From a virus: a stretch of DNA of 54,978 nucleotides. The stretch lies in the IMG/VR virus record IMGVR_UViG_3300044627_004059, positions 1-54,978 of that record. The stretch is one strand, 5' to 3'. The position numbers and the translations under genes were made by a program. The notes beneath the pieces were generated by a model. It saw only the letters and a list, made by a program, of their open reading frames with translations. It was not told the origin of the DNA and did not search any database. This document shows positions 43,798-51,487 of this stretch, one piece after another; position 1 is the stretch's first letter, and every line of letters starts with the position of its first letter.

Positions 43798-44219
43798 TGA
43801 AAACAACAGTACTTGCAATATATTTTTCGTTATCGACTATGTTAACTTTTATTTGTACTTATTTCTTTAACCTAACAATGAATCATTATGATCAATACTT
43901 GGCATTGATTTCTGTAGTATTCATCGATGGTTTTTTTGGCGTGATTGCAGGAATAAAACGCGAAGGATTTCAAACTCGTAAAGCAATTAAAGTTTTAAAA
44001 ACAGCAGCAGTATGGTGTGCATTCTTAACAGTACTGTTGTCAGTTGAAGATGCATATAAAGGTACTGGTTGGTTAAGTGAAACTATATTGATACCTTTTA
44101 TTGTATTTCAAATCATGAGTGCATTAAAAAATGCATCGATGGCTGGATTTATTAAAGCAAAATTGTTGAATCAAATTCTAGATAAATTTGACGACCATAA
44201 AGGCGTACGAGATAAATAA
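43797..44219 (+). CDS. Phage holin family protein, 140 aa
   Basis: Four hydrophobic segments (about 5-25, 34-52, 66-84 and 92-110) with FIDGFFGVIAGIKREGFQTRK between the second and third. This DxxxGxxxGxKxxG pattern is that of the phage_holin_4-type family. It would release or permeabilise the membrane for the endolysin. Coupled to the endolysin by TAATG. Confidence 0.72.
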   Translation: MKTTVLAIYFSLSTMLTFICTYFFNLTMNHYDQYLALISVVFIDGFFGVIAGIKREGFQTRKAIKVLKTAAVWCAFLTVLLSVEDAYKGTGWLSETILIPFIVFQIMSALKNASMAGFIKAKLLNQILDKFDDHKGVRDK

Positions 44220-44221
44220 TC

Positions 44222-44536
44222 ATGTATAAAGCTGGCGGAATTGTAATGATAGCAGGAGTGATACTGTCGCTCCTGTTTATTGCCGCATTCGTTTGGTATG
44301 TTAATCGACATATCGGCGAAAAATTAAAAACAAAAGTATGGTTAACACGTTACGTATCTTTGTTATTAACGGCACTAGTTGGATTATTCATCGTTGACAA
44401 AGTAGTTAGTTTTCAAACAAAACTTCTTACCGACGAAATGAGTAATGGGTTATTTGAACTTATCAAAAGTATTGTACTAGTTATATTTGGTTATGAATTC
44501 GGCGGTAGCATAAAAAAAGATAACGATTCCGAATAA
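44222..44536 (+). CDS. Small membrane protein, 104 aa
   Basis: Three hydrophobic stretches: about 5-25, then 42-58 and 80-95, with a charged tail. No named family. Two base pairs separate it from the holin stop, so it belongs to the lysis operon and may be an antiholin or a spanin-like accessory. Its paired helices before a GYEFGGSIKKDND tail resemble the C-terminal layout of the PAS protein. Confidence 0.5.
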   Translation: MYKAGGIVMIAGVILSLLFIAAFVWYVNRHIGEKLKTKVWLTRYVSLLLTALVGLFIVDKVVSFQTKLLTDEMSNGLFELIKSIVLVIFGYEFGGSIKKDNDSE

Positions 44537-44537
44537 T

Positions 44538-44566
44538 TTTGATTCTTATTTTATTTTTTATATCAT
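44538..44566 (+). promoter_or_regulatory. Weak putative promoter before 44572
   Basis: TTTG at 44538-44541 and TATCAT at 44561-44566 separated by 19 bases. The second box fits TATATT poorly. The ATG at 44572 is six bases on. Confidence 0.3.
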
Positions 44567-44571
44567 ATAGT

Positions 44572-44919
44572 ATGAACTATAAATACATCTTGTTATCCTT
44601 TTCGTTATTTTTGTTAGGACAGATATTAGTTTGGATACAAGTTAATGGCCCATTAATATGGCCATGGGCAAAAGAATGGCGTTGGGCTCTAATGATACTC
44701 GGAGTTCCTATAACTTGGTTATTCATGGAAGCTACTAGCTATGTTGTACAAGGATTTGGTGGACTTTTCTGGCCAGGACGATTCATATCATTTTGTGCAG
44801 GTATATTCATATTCACTTTGATGACATATATTTTTCGAGATGAAGCTATCAATGTAAAAACTGCAGTATCATTGACATTAGCATTTGCTTTAATTTTAGT
44901 TCAATTGTTTTGGAAATGA
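44572..44919 (+). CDS. Membrane protein, 115 aa
   Basis: Four hydrophobic segments. NGPLIWPWAKEWRWALMILGVPITWLFMEAT and GLFWPGRFISFCAGIFIF are the most recognisable parts and are Trp-rich. The ATG at 44572 is preferred to the TTG at 44539 because of the box just upstream and the hydrophobic start. Function unknown. I associate it with the lysis region only by position. Confidence 0.5.
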   Translation: MNYKYILLSFSLFLLGQILVWIQVNGPLIWPWAKEWRWALMILGVPITWLFMEATSYVVQGFGGLFWPGRFISFCAGIFIFTLMTYIFRDEAINVKTAVSLTLAFALILVQLFWK

Positions 44920-44922
44920 TGA

Positions 44923-44930
44923 TATTTATT
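44923..44930 (+). promoter_or_regulatory. TATTTATT box before 44935
   Basis: TATTTATT starts three bases after the preceding stop and ends four bases before the ATG at 44935, so there is no room for a ribosome site, which suggests a leaderless or near-leaderless start if it is a promoter. Confidence 0.25.
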
Positions 44931-44934
44931 ATAT

Positions 44935-46284
44935 ATGATCCAAGAATACATTACACAGAAAACACTTAATCCAAAGCTTTGGAGCAATGGTAAACTTCGT
45001 AAGAAACTTCGTGCTGGATTCTTAAAAATTGCCAATGAATTTTACAAGTTTCTAGATGTCGATGCAGCTGTAAAAGACATCATAATCATTGGTAGTAGTG
45101 CCAATTACAATTGGACAGAACATAGTGATATAGATTTGCATGTAGTTATTAATTACGGTCAAGTTGGAGACAATTTGCATTTGGTTAAAAATTACATGCA
45201 CGCTAAAAAAAGCATATGGAATGAAAATTATCCATTATCATTAAAAGGCATGAACATTGAATTGTATGCACAAGATGTTAACGAAAAACTACATTCTACA
45301 GTAGCATCTTATTCTTTGATGCAAAATAAATGGTTAACGAAACCAACGGCTGATATGATTTCAATTGATGATGCTATCATACAACAAAAGGCAGAACCGT
45401 ATGAATATGAAATTGATGAATTAAAAGATACAGACCCGCATATCGAAAAGAAAATACAAAGTCTTAAAACCAGACTACGTCATTTACGACAAACCGGATT
45501 AGATGCGGAAGGAGAATATTCTATAGAAAATATGGCGTATAAACATCTACGTAATAAAGGCTATTTAGAACGTTTAAACCGTCTTGAACAAAAGGTTACA
45601 ATGGGTCGCCTTTCTGTAGAAGAAGCTGTAAATGAATTCAATATACCCCAAATGATAGACAAAGGCAAGTCTCAAGTAAAAACTTTCGTGTCAGCCATGA
45701 AAAATGAAACTTTAGAGACAAAACACGCATTAAAAATGATTCTAGATCATTTAAATGGAGAAAAATTAACTCCCGAAGAATGGTCATGGGTTCGTGGCCA
45801 AATGAAAGATGTCGTTAAAATGCTAGGATTAACTACGATGGCAGTAGCTCCAGGAGGAAGTTTAGTAGCACTATTAGCAAAAGCACTTAAGGCCGATAAA
45901 TACATTTTGCCGTCTTCATTTCAAAAACAAGATGAAAAAGAAGTTACCGAATCTTTAGTAATGCACGTTACTGGTAAGAAAACTTTAGATACGGATGGGT
46001 GGGATGATATAATTAAAAAAACCGGGGCTGTTACAACGCATCGGGGACAATGGGATCACCCCGGTCAATGCACAATGATTCCTGGTAATCAAATTACAAT
46101 GAAGAACGTTGCATATCCAGTAATGGGAATAGATGACACCGGACACGCACAAATGATGCACCCGGAACAAGATTATGATTATCCCGGTACTAAAGTTTTT
46201 GAAATACCACATACAGCACAATGGCAAACTATGTTAATGCGGCTTCAAAATGTAATACGTAATGGAACAAACTATGCAAAGTAA
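44935..46284 (+). CDS. Nucleotidyltransferase fused to a LETM1-like segment, 449 aa
   Basis: The N-terminal part is an MNT/KNTase-type nucleotidyltransferase: IIIGSSANYNWTEHSDIDLHVVI gives G53-S54 and the metal aspartates D65 and D67. About residues 279-332 read LTPEEWSWVRGQMKDVV, then VAPGGSLVALLAKALKADKYILPSSF. This matches the LETM1 signature (KDVxKxL..LPGG..L......LLPSSF). The final ~100 residues are of unknown type. The enzyme would transfer a nucleotide to an alcohol, protein or RNA. The next gene starts inside its 3' end. Confidence 0.62.
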   Translation: MIQEYITQKTLNPKLWSNGKLRKKLRAGFLKIANEFYKFLDVDAAVKDIIIIGSSANYNWTEHSDIDLHVVINYGQVGDNLHLVKNYMHAKKSIWNENYPLSLKGMNIELYAQDVNEKLHSTVASYSLMQNKWLTKPTADMISIDDAIIQQKAEPYEYEIDELKDTDPHIEKKIQSLKTRLRHLRQTGLDAEGEYSIENMAYKHLRNKGYLERLNRLEQKVTMGRLSVEEAVNEFNIPQMIDKGKSQVKTFVSAMKNETLETKHALKMILDHLNGEKLTPEEWSWVRGQMKDVVKMLGLTTMAVAPGGSLVALLAKALKADKYILPSSFQKQDEKEVTESLVMHVTGKKTLDTDGWDDIIKKTGAVTTHRGQWDHPGQCTMIPGNQITMKNVAYPVMGIDDTGHAQMMHPEQDYDYPGTKVFEIPHTAQWQTMLMRLQNVIRNGTNYAK

Positions 46285-46468
46285 AGGATTAGGCGACGAT
46301 ATTAAACGAATAACTTCGGCAACTGGATTGGATCAACTTGCTAAAAAAATAGCACATCTTCTAGATGAAGATTGTGGATGTGATGACAGACAAGCTTGGT
46401 TAAACGAACAAACAAAAGATTGGTGGCCTTACAAAAAAAGGAATATAGAAAATGGCGATAATAAATAA
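46262..46468 (+). CDS. Hypothetical phage protein, 68 aa
   Basis: GLGDDIKRITSATGLDQLAKKIAHLL followed by CGCDDRQAWLN resembles small proteins repeated in phage genomes near tail genes. I do not know a name. It overlaps the preceding gene by 23 bases, and the ATG at 46274 is a possible alternative start. Confidence 0.5.
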   Translation: MEQTMQSKGLGDDIKRITSATGLDQLAKKIAHLLDEDCGCDDRQAWLNEQTKDWWPYKKRNIENGDNK

Positions 46469-46967
46469 AACGGGTATTACCAATGGCGGTACTATTCAAG
46501 CAGAACATGTTACAAGAGCAATTGATGCATTAAGTGGAGGTAGTACAGATACTGTAGTAGCAACTGGATCGTTTTCGGGTTCATTAACTGGAGAAGTATT
46601 AGGTAGTTCGACATCTACATTAACTGTTAATACCGCTGCGGGATCTGATAATAGTACACATTATGTATTATTTGGTGACGCAACAACCGGACAACAAACA
46701 CCATTAACTGATACTACATTTACATATAATCCGTCTACAAATACATTAACGTTAACAGGATCATTAAATGTTAGCGGAAGTACTAACTCAAACATATCAG
46801 CAACGGCTACATCTAAAATTAATTTAAGTGCAATAAGTTCAAGTGGATATTTTGCATTACCATTATCTCAACCTAGCAATCCGGTTACTGGATCTGTATA
46901 TGTTGATTTTACTGCTGGAAATTTTGCAATATGGGATGGGGTTACGTGGAGACTTATATCTTTTTAA
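46452..46967 (+). CDS. Tail-fibre-like structural protein, 171 aa
   Basis: Low complexity and rich in Ser, Thr and Gly: GSFSGSLTGEVLGSSTSTLT, then FTYNPSTNTLTLTGSLNVSGST, and a final PVTGSVYVDFTAGNFAIWDG. This matches short, collagen-like-free tail-fibre and receptor-binding tip proteins of Bacteroidetes phages, which end in strands with aromatic residues. No chaperone or intein. Confidence 0.6.
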   Translation: MAIINKTGITNGGTIQAEHVTRAIDALSGGSTDTVVATGSFSGSLTGEVLGSSTSTLTVNTAAGSDNSTHYVLFGDATTGQQTPLTDTTFTYNPSTNTLTLTGSLNVSGSTNSNISATATSKINLSAISSSGYFALPLSQPSNPVTGSVYVDFTAGNFAIWDGVTWRLISF

Positions 46968-46971
46968 TTGA

Positions 46972-46979
46972 TATTTATA
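46972..46979 (+). promoter_or_regulatory. TATTTATA box before the 46998 gene
   Basis: TATTTATA lies four bases after the fibre gene stop, 18 bases before the ATG at 46998. An AAAGGAAA ribosome site follows. Confidence 0.3.
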
Positions 46980-46997
46980 ATAAAATAAAGGAAAATT

Positions 46998-47165
46998 ATG
47001 AAACTTACAAAAGAACAAATTTTAGGAATCGTTCGTCATGCATTAACATTTGTTGGGGGTATCTTTGTGATGAAAGGATTAATCGAAGAAACCGTAGTAA
47101 CAGAAATCGTAGGTGGTGCAATGACACTTACCGGCGCTATTTGGTCTATCATAGAAAAGGCATAA
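46998..47165 (+). CDS. Pam3-gp28-like putative holin, 55 aa
   Basis: A short frame encoding a 55-residue protein: ILGIVRHALTFVGGIFVMKG, then ETVVTEIVGGAMTLTGAIWSI and a lysine end. Two membrane helices with the RxxLxxxGG...KG...G...GaxWS pattern match the Pam3-gp28 holin group. It is the real gene here. A longer out-of-phase frame overlapping it is not coding. The ribosome site is AAAGGAAA. Confidence 0.7.
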   Translation: MKLTKEQILGIVRHALTFVGGIFVMKGLIEETVVTEIVGGAMTLTGAIWSIIEKA

Positions 47166-47166
47166 C

Positions 47167-47637
47167 ATGGCACACTTGAATGAATGTGGTTGTAATTCAG
47201 AAATGGATCATAGCAATACTGATAACTACATGTTTTTTCAAAATTTAAAAACTATTAAGAAAATGGTAGATGCCATGTTGAAGATGGATCCTGCACATGT
47301 AGATCAAATACTTTCAAATGGACATGGTTGGGCAGCAGATCATATTGCAACATCAAAAGATGATGTAGAAGAAGTTGGCGGATTTTTAATGAACTCCGAA
47401 CATACAGATTACGGTCATATGTCTAATGACATTGCATACAATTCACAACAACCACAATTCGTTCCTGTTGGATTTAAGGATCAATTAAAAACTGTCATGC
47501 ATGAAAAAATTCAAAAAGTCGATGGGGGTTGGGCAGTATATCCTAGTAAAGGCGGAAAACGTTTAGGTACGCATCCTACTAAAAAAGCTGCATTGAAACA
47601 ATTAGCAGCAATTGAAATTTCAAAAATGAAAAAATAA
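47167..47637 (+). CDS. Hypothetical phage protein, 156 aa
   Basis: The first half has His, Cys and acidic residues, with GHGWAADHIATSKDDVEEVGGFLM. The second half, KIQKVDGGWAVYPSKGGKRL followed by GTHPTKKAALKQLAAIE, resembles a short C-terminal domain found in many environmental T4-like phages. It could be virion-associated. Starts one base after the preceding stop. Confidence 0.5.
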   Translation: MAHLNECGCNSEMDHSNTDNYMFFQNLKTIKKMVDAMLKMDPAHVDQILSNGHGWAADHIATSKDDVEEVGGFLMNSEHTDYGHMSNDIAYNSQQPQFVPVGFKDQLKTVMHEKIQKVDGGWAVYPSKGGKRLGTHPTKKAALKQLAAIEISKMKK

Positions 47638-47640
47638 AGT

Positions 47641-48042
47641 ATGTTTGAACAAATTGTACATAGTATTAATTGCTATGGCAAAACAAAATTAGCTCCGTCG
47701 CTTGTATGTGACGGAGTTGGTGTTTTCGCAATAACAGAAATCGATTCCAATTATGTACTATTTGATGATGTTGAGCCGGATACCATCCATATTCCGTATG
47801 AAATGATTACAGATATATCAGTACGAAAACATTTAACATCTACATGTAATTCAGATGAATTTGGAATTTGGCTTTCTAGAACATATAATAATATTAATAT
47901 GTCTTACTATATAAATCATTCAGACACGCCTAACGTATATCACGATTTAAAACAAGATAAATATGTTACAATACGTAGTATATTGCCAGGCGAAGAATTA
48001 ACTTGTACTTATACTAAAGAGGAGATCGATTGGCTTACTTAA
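47641..48042 (+). CDS. Stand-alone SET domain protein, 133 aa
   Basis: The short SET fold is visible in order: CDGVGVFAITEI (SAM-loop GxG type), SYYINHSDTPNVYHD (the NHSxxPN pseudoknot motif) and ILPGEELTCTYTKEE (the GEELxxxY motif). SET proteins methylate lysine in proteins such as ribosomal or histone-like targets. Without a pre-SET or post-SET domain, the substrate is unclear. It is coupled to the next gene through TTG over its last codons. Confidence 0.8.
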   Translation: MFEQIVHSINCYGKTKLAPSLVCDGVGVFAITEIDSNYVLFDDVEPDTIHIPYEMITDISVRKHLTSTCNSDEFGIWLSRTYNNINMSYYINHSDTPNVYHDLKQDKYVTIRSILPGEELTCTYTKEEIDWLT

Positions 48043-48668
48043 ACGCAAACATACCGACAATAACTTGTTACATACGAAACGAGTTTTTATTTAATCATGA
48101 AAAAGGCCATGGCGATTTTACTGCAGCCGATGTGCATTCAGTGGCTTCTATTCAGAAACGATCGCCATTGTTTGAAGCATTTCTAGAAAATGGGGTAAAT
48201 TGGACAAGACGTCCTATACATGCATTTGCTTGGAAGAAAGATGCTGAACGATTACCATTAACAGAACATGTATATTGGGATTGTTTTTCATCATATATTG
48301 ATGTACAAGTTCGAGAAAGAATGGCAGGATTACGGGCTGATTTAATTTCTATAACAGGAGTTAAACGACAAGGAGTATACATGTTTACATTGGATTGGTC
48401 ACATGAAAATCGAAATGTACTGGATACTAATTTTTCAGAAACACCAGAACATAAGTGTGGACATGTATTCAAAATGGATAATGGTAATTATTTTATTTAT
48501 CCTAACAATCGTATTATATGGATGGATAATGCATGGACATATAATAGAATAGAAAAAAATCCAGGTTATCAAATTGATATGACAGTTTATTCGGTTGAAG
48601 GTAAAGCTGGATATGAAACGGATTATTCATATATGACTGAGTTTAACAAAGATAAATCTACTAAGTAA
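48030..48668 (+). CDS. Hypothetical protein, 212 aa, TTG start
   Basis: The conserved start reads AYLNANIPTITCYIRNEFLF, then NHEKGHGDF. I chose TTG at 48030 because GAGGAGA lies a few bases upstream and the first in-frame ATG would remove this segment. Similar proteins occur in environmental phages. No named domain is visible, although the many Trp and His suggest an enzyme or adhesin. Overlaps the SET gene by 13 bases. Confidence 0.55.
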   Translation: MAYLNANIPTITCYIRNEFLFNHEKGHGDFTAADVHSVASIQKRSPLFEAFLENGVNWTRRPIHAFAWKKDAERLPLTEHVYWDCFSSYIDVQVRERMAGLRADLISITGVKRQGVYMFTLDWSHENRNVLDTNFSETPEHKCGHVFKMDNGNYFIYPNNRIIWMDNAWTYNRIEKNPGYQIDMTVYSVEGKAGYETDYSYMTEFNKDKSTK

Positions 48669-48679
48669 TATATATTAAT

Positions 48680-49009
48680 ATGAAACTAATAAATTTACTA
48701 TTCGAATCCAAACAAACTAACAATAAGTTTGAGGAATTTGCAGAGACTCGAGGAAAGGGTGCTGCCAAGATAGCTGCGACTGCTGAAGAAAAAGGCGGGT
48801 TAGCATTATTAACATGGCATCACTTTAAAGTAAAAGCTCCATACTATAAACGAGCTACCGCCGGTAAATTTGATATTGATTCTGCAAAAAAAGAATTTGA
48901 TGAAACACTTAAAAAGATTTCATTGGATATGACTGCAATTGAATTTCAACGAGAAGTAGGACGTTTAGAAGTTTTAGGCGAATTGATTATACGAGAACAG
49001 TCTAAGTAG
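48680..49009 (+). CDS. Hypothetical protein with capsid-targeting-like leader, 109 aa
   Basis: The N-terminus MKLINLLFES fits a short leader with an (L/I)-x-E cut site (LFE) like T4 capsid-targeting sequences. The body has FAETRGKGAAKIAATAEEKG and LLTWHHFKVKAPYYKRA, a segment I have seen in other environmental T4-like phages. Possibly an internal head protein. Seven bases before the lysozyme gene. Confidence 0.5.
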   Translation: MKLINLLFESKQTNNKFEEFAETRGKGAAKIAATAEEKGGLALLTWHHFKVKAPYYKRATAGKFDIDSAKKEFDETLKKISLDMTAIEFQREVGRLEVLGELIIREQSK

Positions 49010-49016
49010 GAACGGT

Positions 49017-49904
49017 ATGATACGGTTAAAGTCGTTGTTGAATGAAGATGTCGATTGGTACATAAGAGAAGATGGAGATTGGAATTATTCTAAAATCGAA
49101 TCAAGTAAAAGTGCACGGGATATTGCGCAATTGCTTAGACGTTCCAGAGGCATATTCAACGATGACGAAGCTGTAGCAGAGGCTGCATTTATTGCAATGA
49201 CTAAATCTAATATTTATGATGCAGTAAAAAAGTCATTAAGCCGAGATCCATATGGATATGTTTCATCTTTTATATCAACTGGTAACATGTATCACAAACA
49301 ATCAATTGATACTTCCTATAGAAAAATTCTAGCCAACAAAAAGAAAGCTAGTACTACAGCTGCCGCAACTACTACACCCGCTCCATCCGGTAATCCCATG
49401 ACTCAAAGTTTTAAAAATTTAATTAAAAGTTGGGAAAATAGCAAATCATATAAACCGGGAGGATGGAATCCAAAAAAAGAAAAATGGTATCCACATAAAA
49501 GTCCCGAAGGTGGAACTCCTACTATTGCATATGGACACAAATTAACAGAACAAGATGTACTCACCGGTAAATTTAAAAACGGATTAACTGACAGTGAAGC
49601 ATTGAGATTGTTTGATTCGGATCTATTAACAGCACAAAACAAAGCAATGAAGTTAATTCCAAAATTTGCAAAACTTCCAACAGCAACAAAACAAGCATTG
49701 ATTAATTCATGTTATCGAGGCGAGATGTCTAACGAAAAAATGCCGAAAACATTGAAATTGATGCGCGATGGGAAATGGAAAGAAGCTGCAGCTGAATATT
49801 TAGATAATGAAGAGTATCGCGAAGCTGGTGCTAACGTTCGTGGCAGAATGGAATGGAATGCACGTCAATTTGCGGCAACTAGTAAATTTGGATTCGTTTC
49901 ATAA
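49017..49904 (+). CDS. Virion-type GH24 lysozyme, 295 aa
   Basis: N-terminal MIRLKSLLNED ends in the L-N-E pattern of a prohead-protease site. A helical domain (about 20-105), then an Ala/Thr linker, then the lysozyme domain (about 125-295): SFKNLIKSWENSK with the catalytic Glu near 139, and TPTIAYGHKLTEQDVL with the Tyr-Gly-His and Thr triad positions. GH24 enzymes cut peptidoglycan. The leader suggests packaging in the head and injection with DNA, not lysis from within. A baseplate role is the alternative. Confidence 0.72.
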   Translation: MIRLKSLLNEDVDWYIREDGDWNYSKIESSKSARDIAQLLRRSRGIFNDDEAVAEAAFIAMTKSNIYDAVKKSLSRDPYGYVSSFISTGNMYHKQSIDTSYRKILANKKKASTTAAATTTPAPSGNPMTQSFKNLIKSWENSKSYKPGGWNPKKEKWYPHKSPEGGTPTIAYGHKLTEQDVLTGKFKNGLTDSEALRLFDSDLLTAQNKAMKLIPKFAKLPTATKQALINSCYRGEMSNEKMPKTLKLMRDGKWKEAAAEYLDNEEYREAGANVRGRMEWNARQFAATSKFGFVS

Positions 49905-49916
49905 AATACTTATTAT
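49887..49916 (+). promoter_or_regulatory. Putative promoter before the UVR/ClpS genes
   Basis: TTTG at 49887-49890 (followed by G) inside the last codons of the lysozyme gene, and TATTAT at 49911-49916 with 20 bases between. The ATG at 49922 is five bases on. Confidence 0.42.
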
Positions 49917-49921
49917 AAGTT

Positions 49922-50122
49922 ATGGAAACAGAAAATTTTATTAACAAGCTATTGATATCATCTATCAATCACATGAAAACCAATTCTTGGGAATGGCCCG
50001 AACATTGGGACATGTCTCGCAAATTGCGTTTTCTAGATCAATGTTTGAAATATGCTGAACAAAATGAGTTTTATGAACAATGCGCAATTATCCGGGATGT
50101 CCAAAAAACAATCAACATCTAA
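49922..50122 (+). CDS. UVR-motif-like protein, 66 aa
   Basis: LDQCLKYAEQNEFYEQCAIIRDVQK resembles the UVR motif of UvrB, UvrC, McsA and ClpC (AxxxxYExAAxxRDxxxxL). The rest is a basic N-terminal helix and a Trp-rich segment. Since UVR motifs bind Clp ATPases in some bacteria, and ClpS overlaps its 3' end by 26 bases, a Clp-related role is possible. Confidence 0.5.
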   Translation: METENFINKLLISSINHMKTNSWEWPEHWDMSRKLRFLDQCLKYAEQNEFYEQCAIIRDVQKTINI

Positions 50123-50369
50123 ACGAGGTCAATGGCAAATAATATTGCATGACGATGATCGTAATACATTTGATCATGTAATCGATTGTTTAGTTGAAGT
50201 TTGCGGCCATAATTATTATCAGGCAGTTCAATGTGCTACAATCACTCACAACAACAATCAATGTTCTATATTTGTAGATGATTGGTATACTTGTGAAGAT
50301 GTCGGTGATATGCTGCAACGAAATGGCTTAACGATATCAGTTACAAAATTTAAAAACAAAAAACGATGA
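50097..50369 (+). CDS. clpS: ClpS adaptor protein
   Basis: 90 residues from the ATG at 50097. QWQIILHDDDRNTFDHVIDC holds the N-degron-binding DDD (19-21) and N23/T24, and ATITHNNNQCSIFVDDWYT the conserved His (H51) of the ClpS fold. ClpS delivers N-end-rule substrates to ClpA. A phage copy could redirect host proteolysis. The frame extends upstream to 50052, inside the UVR gene. Its stop overlaps the next start (ATGA). Confidence 0.82.
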   Translation: MSKKQSTSKRGQWQIILHDDDRNTFDHVIDCLVEVCGHNYYQAVQCATITHNNNQCSIFVDDWYTCEDVGDMLQRNGLTISVTKFKNKKR

Positions 50370-50542
50370 ATTGGTTTCGTAAGATTAGAATCGGAATGCT
50401 TCATGCAACGTACCACAGAAACATGAAACGTGCTGAAGGTGCAAGACAACAGCAAGATGTCTTGCGTTTTAAAAAATACATTTACCGGGCCGAAGATGCT
50501 TGGAAACGATTGGTTATATTAACAGAAAAAATAAAAAAATAA
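50366..50542 (+). CDS. Small basic protein, 58 aa
   Basis: A short frame starting inside the ClpS stop (ATGA) and ending in TAATG with the next gene. It reads MNWFRKIRIGMLHATYHRN, then a helical, Arg- and Lys-rich stretch. The tight coupling on both sides supports it. Function unknown. Confidence 0.5.
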   Translation: MNWFRKIRIGMLHATYHRNMKRAEGARQQQDVLRFKKYIYRAEDAWKRLVILTEKIKK

Positions 50543-50928
50543 TGGGAAAAAAATCAGCATATTCTGGCGAGTCAGCCAAAGATAGATCCATCAACGCGAT
50601 GGATAAATTTATTTCAAAAAATGCTGCTAAAAAGGCACATGAACAAATGTTACCGGGACGAAGAAAAGATCCTAACATTGCAATGGAATTGTGGCCTTTG
50701 AAAGACCAACTTGAATATTGGGAAAACAGAACCGATGCAGATCGTTTTGATGAAATGTATTCAGCCTATTCTACGTGGTATGCTGAAGTAAAACAACGAA
50801 GCGGAGTATATCATGCAACCTTTTTAGACTTTACAAGCAAGTTAAAAACCGAAATGAAAACGATGTGGGAGACTAAAACAACTCCTAAAGATGCGGTATT
50901 AATGTTGAGAAAACACGGAGTATATTAA
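50542..50928 (+). CDS. Hypothetical protein, 128 aa
   Basis: Helical and basic, with SAKDRSINAMDKFISKNAAK and PLKDQLEYWENRTDADRFD. No family recognised. The start at 50542 is preferred over 50500 because of the TAATG coupling. Its stop overlaps the HNH gene (TAATG). Confidence 0.5.
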   Translation: MGKKSAYSGESAKDRSINAMDKFISKNAAKKAHEQMLPGRRKDPNIAMELWPLKDQLEYWENRTDADRFDEMYSAYSTWYAEVKQRSGVYHATFLDFTSKLKTEMKTMWETKTTPKDAVLMLRKHGVY

Positions 50929-51479
50929 TGAGCCAACAGTATAAATACGTTTATGGACGAGGTCGATCTGCTTTTGATTTACCGGAATCTGATATTCGTT
51001 ATGCTATGGCTAATACTAAATCAAATGCAGAAGCGGCTAGGTTTTTAAAGATATCATTTACTACCTACAAGAAATATGCTAAGATGTACGTTGATTCGGA
51101 AACGGGACGTACGCTGTATGATTTGCATACCAATCAAGCCGGTGTTGGAATAACAAAGGATGTATGCAAAGCATCGTCAGGCCCTTATTCTATAGACCAA
51201 ATACTTCAAGGAAAATATCCAAACTATCCTACATGGAAACTGCGTAATCGATTATTAGCATTAAACATTTTTCCGGAAGCGTGTGCTTGTTGCGGATATG
51301 CAGAACGCCGAGTAACTGATGATACAGTTCCTTTGTTATTGGATCATATAGATGGAGATGATACTAATCATCGCGTAGAAAATTTGCAAATGCTTTGCTT
51401 GAATTGTTACTATCAACAAGTAGCAAATCCATTTAAACGAGACAAAGAATTGTTTTGGAATTATAATATGTTGGGTTGA
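50928..51479 (+). CDS. HNH endonuclease, 183 aa
   Basis: An N-terminal helix-turn-helix-like segment (about 25-60; AMANTKSNAEAARFLKISF) is followed by the nuclease: ACACCGYAERRVTDDTVPL with zinc cysteines, LLLDHIDGDDTNHRVENLQ with the catalytic DH and Asn, and MLCLNCYYQQ with the second Cys pair. This is the HNH layout of phage homing-type enzymes. It could be a freestanding homing endonuclease or act in packaging. No intron or intein is seen beside it. Confidence 0.78.
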   Translation: MSQQYKYVYGRGRSAFDLPESDIRYAMANTKSNAEAARFLKISFTTYKKYAKMYVDSETGRTLYDLHTNQAGVGITKDVCKASSGPYSIDQILQGKYPNYPTWKLRNRLLALNIFPEACACCGYAERRVTDDTVPLLLDHIDGDDTNHRVENLQMLCLNCYYQQVANPFKRDKELFWNYNMLG

Positions 51480-51487
51480 TATTTATT
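51480..51487 (+). promoter_or_regulatory. TATTTATT box before 51491
   Basis: TATTTATT begins at the last base of the HNH stop codon, three bases before the ATG at 51491. Confidence 0.22.

Noticed and set aside
46931-47179. 82-residue frame over the fibre gene end and the small holin
   Set aside because: Rich in Arg, Asn and Cys with no domain pattern, and it overlaps better-supported genes in another phase.
50928-51479. Homing endonuclease inside a group I intron
   Set aside because: The gene stands free between intact genes; no split gene or intron core is visible.
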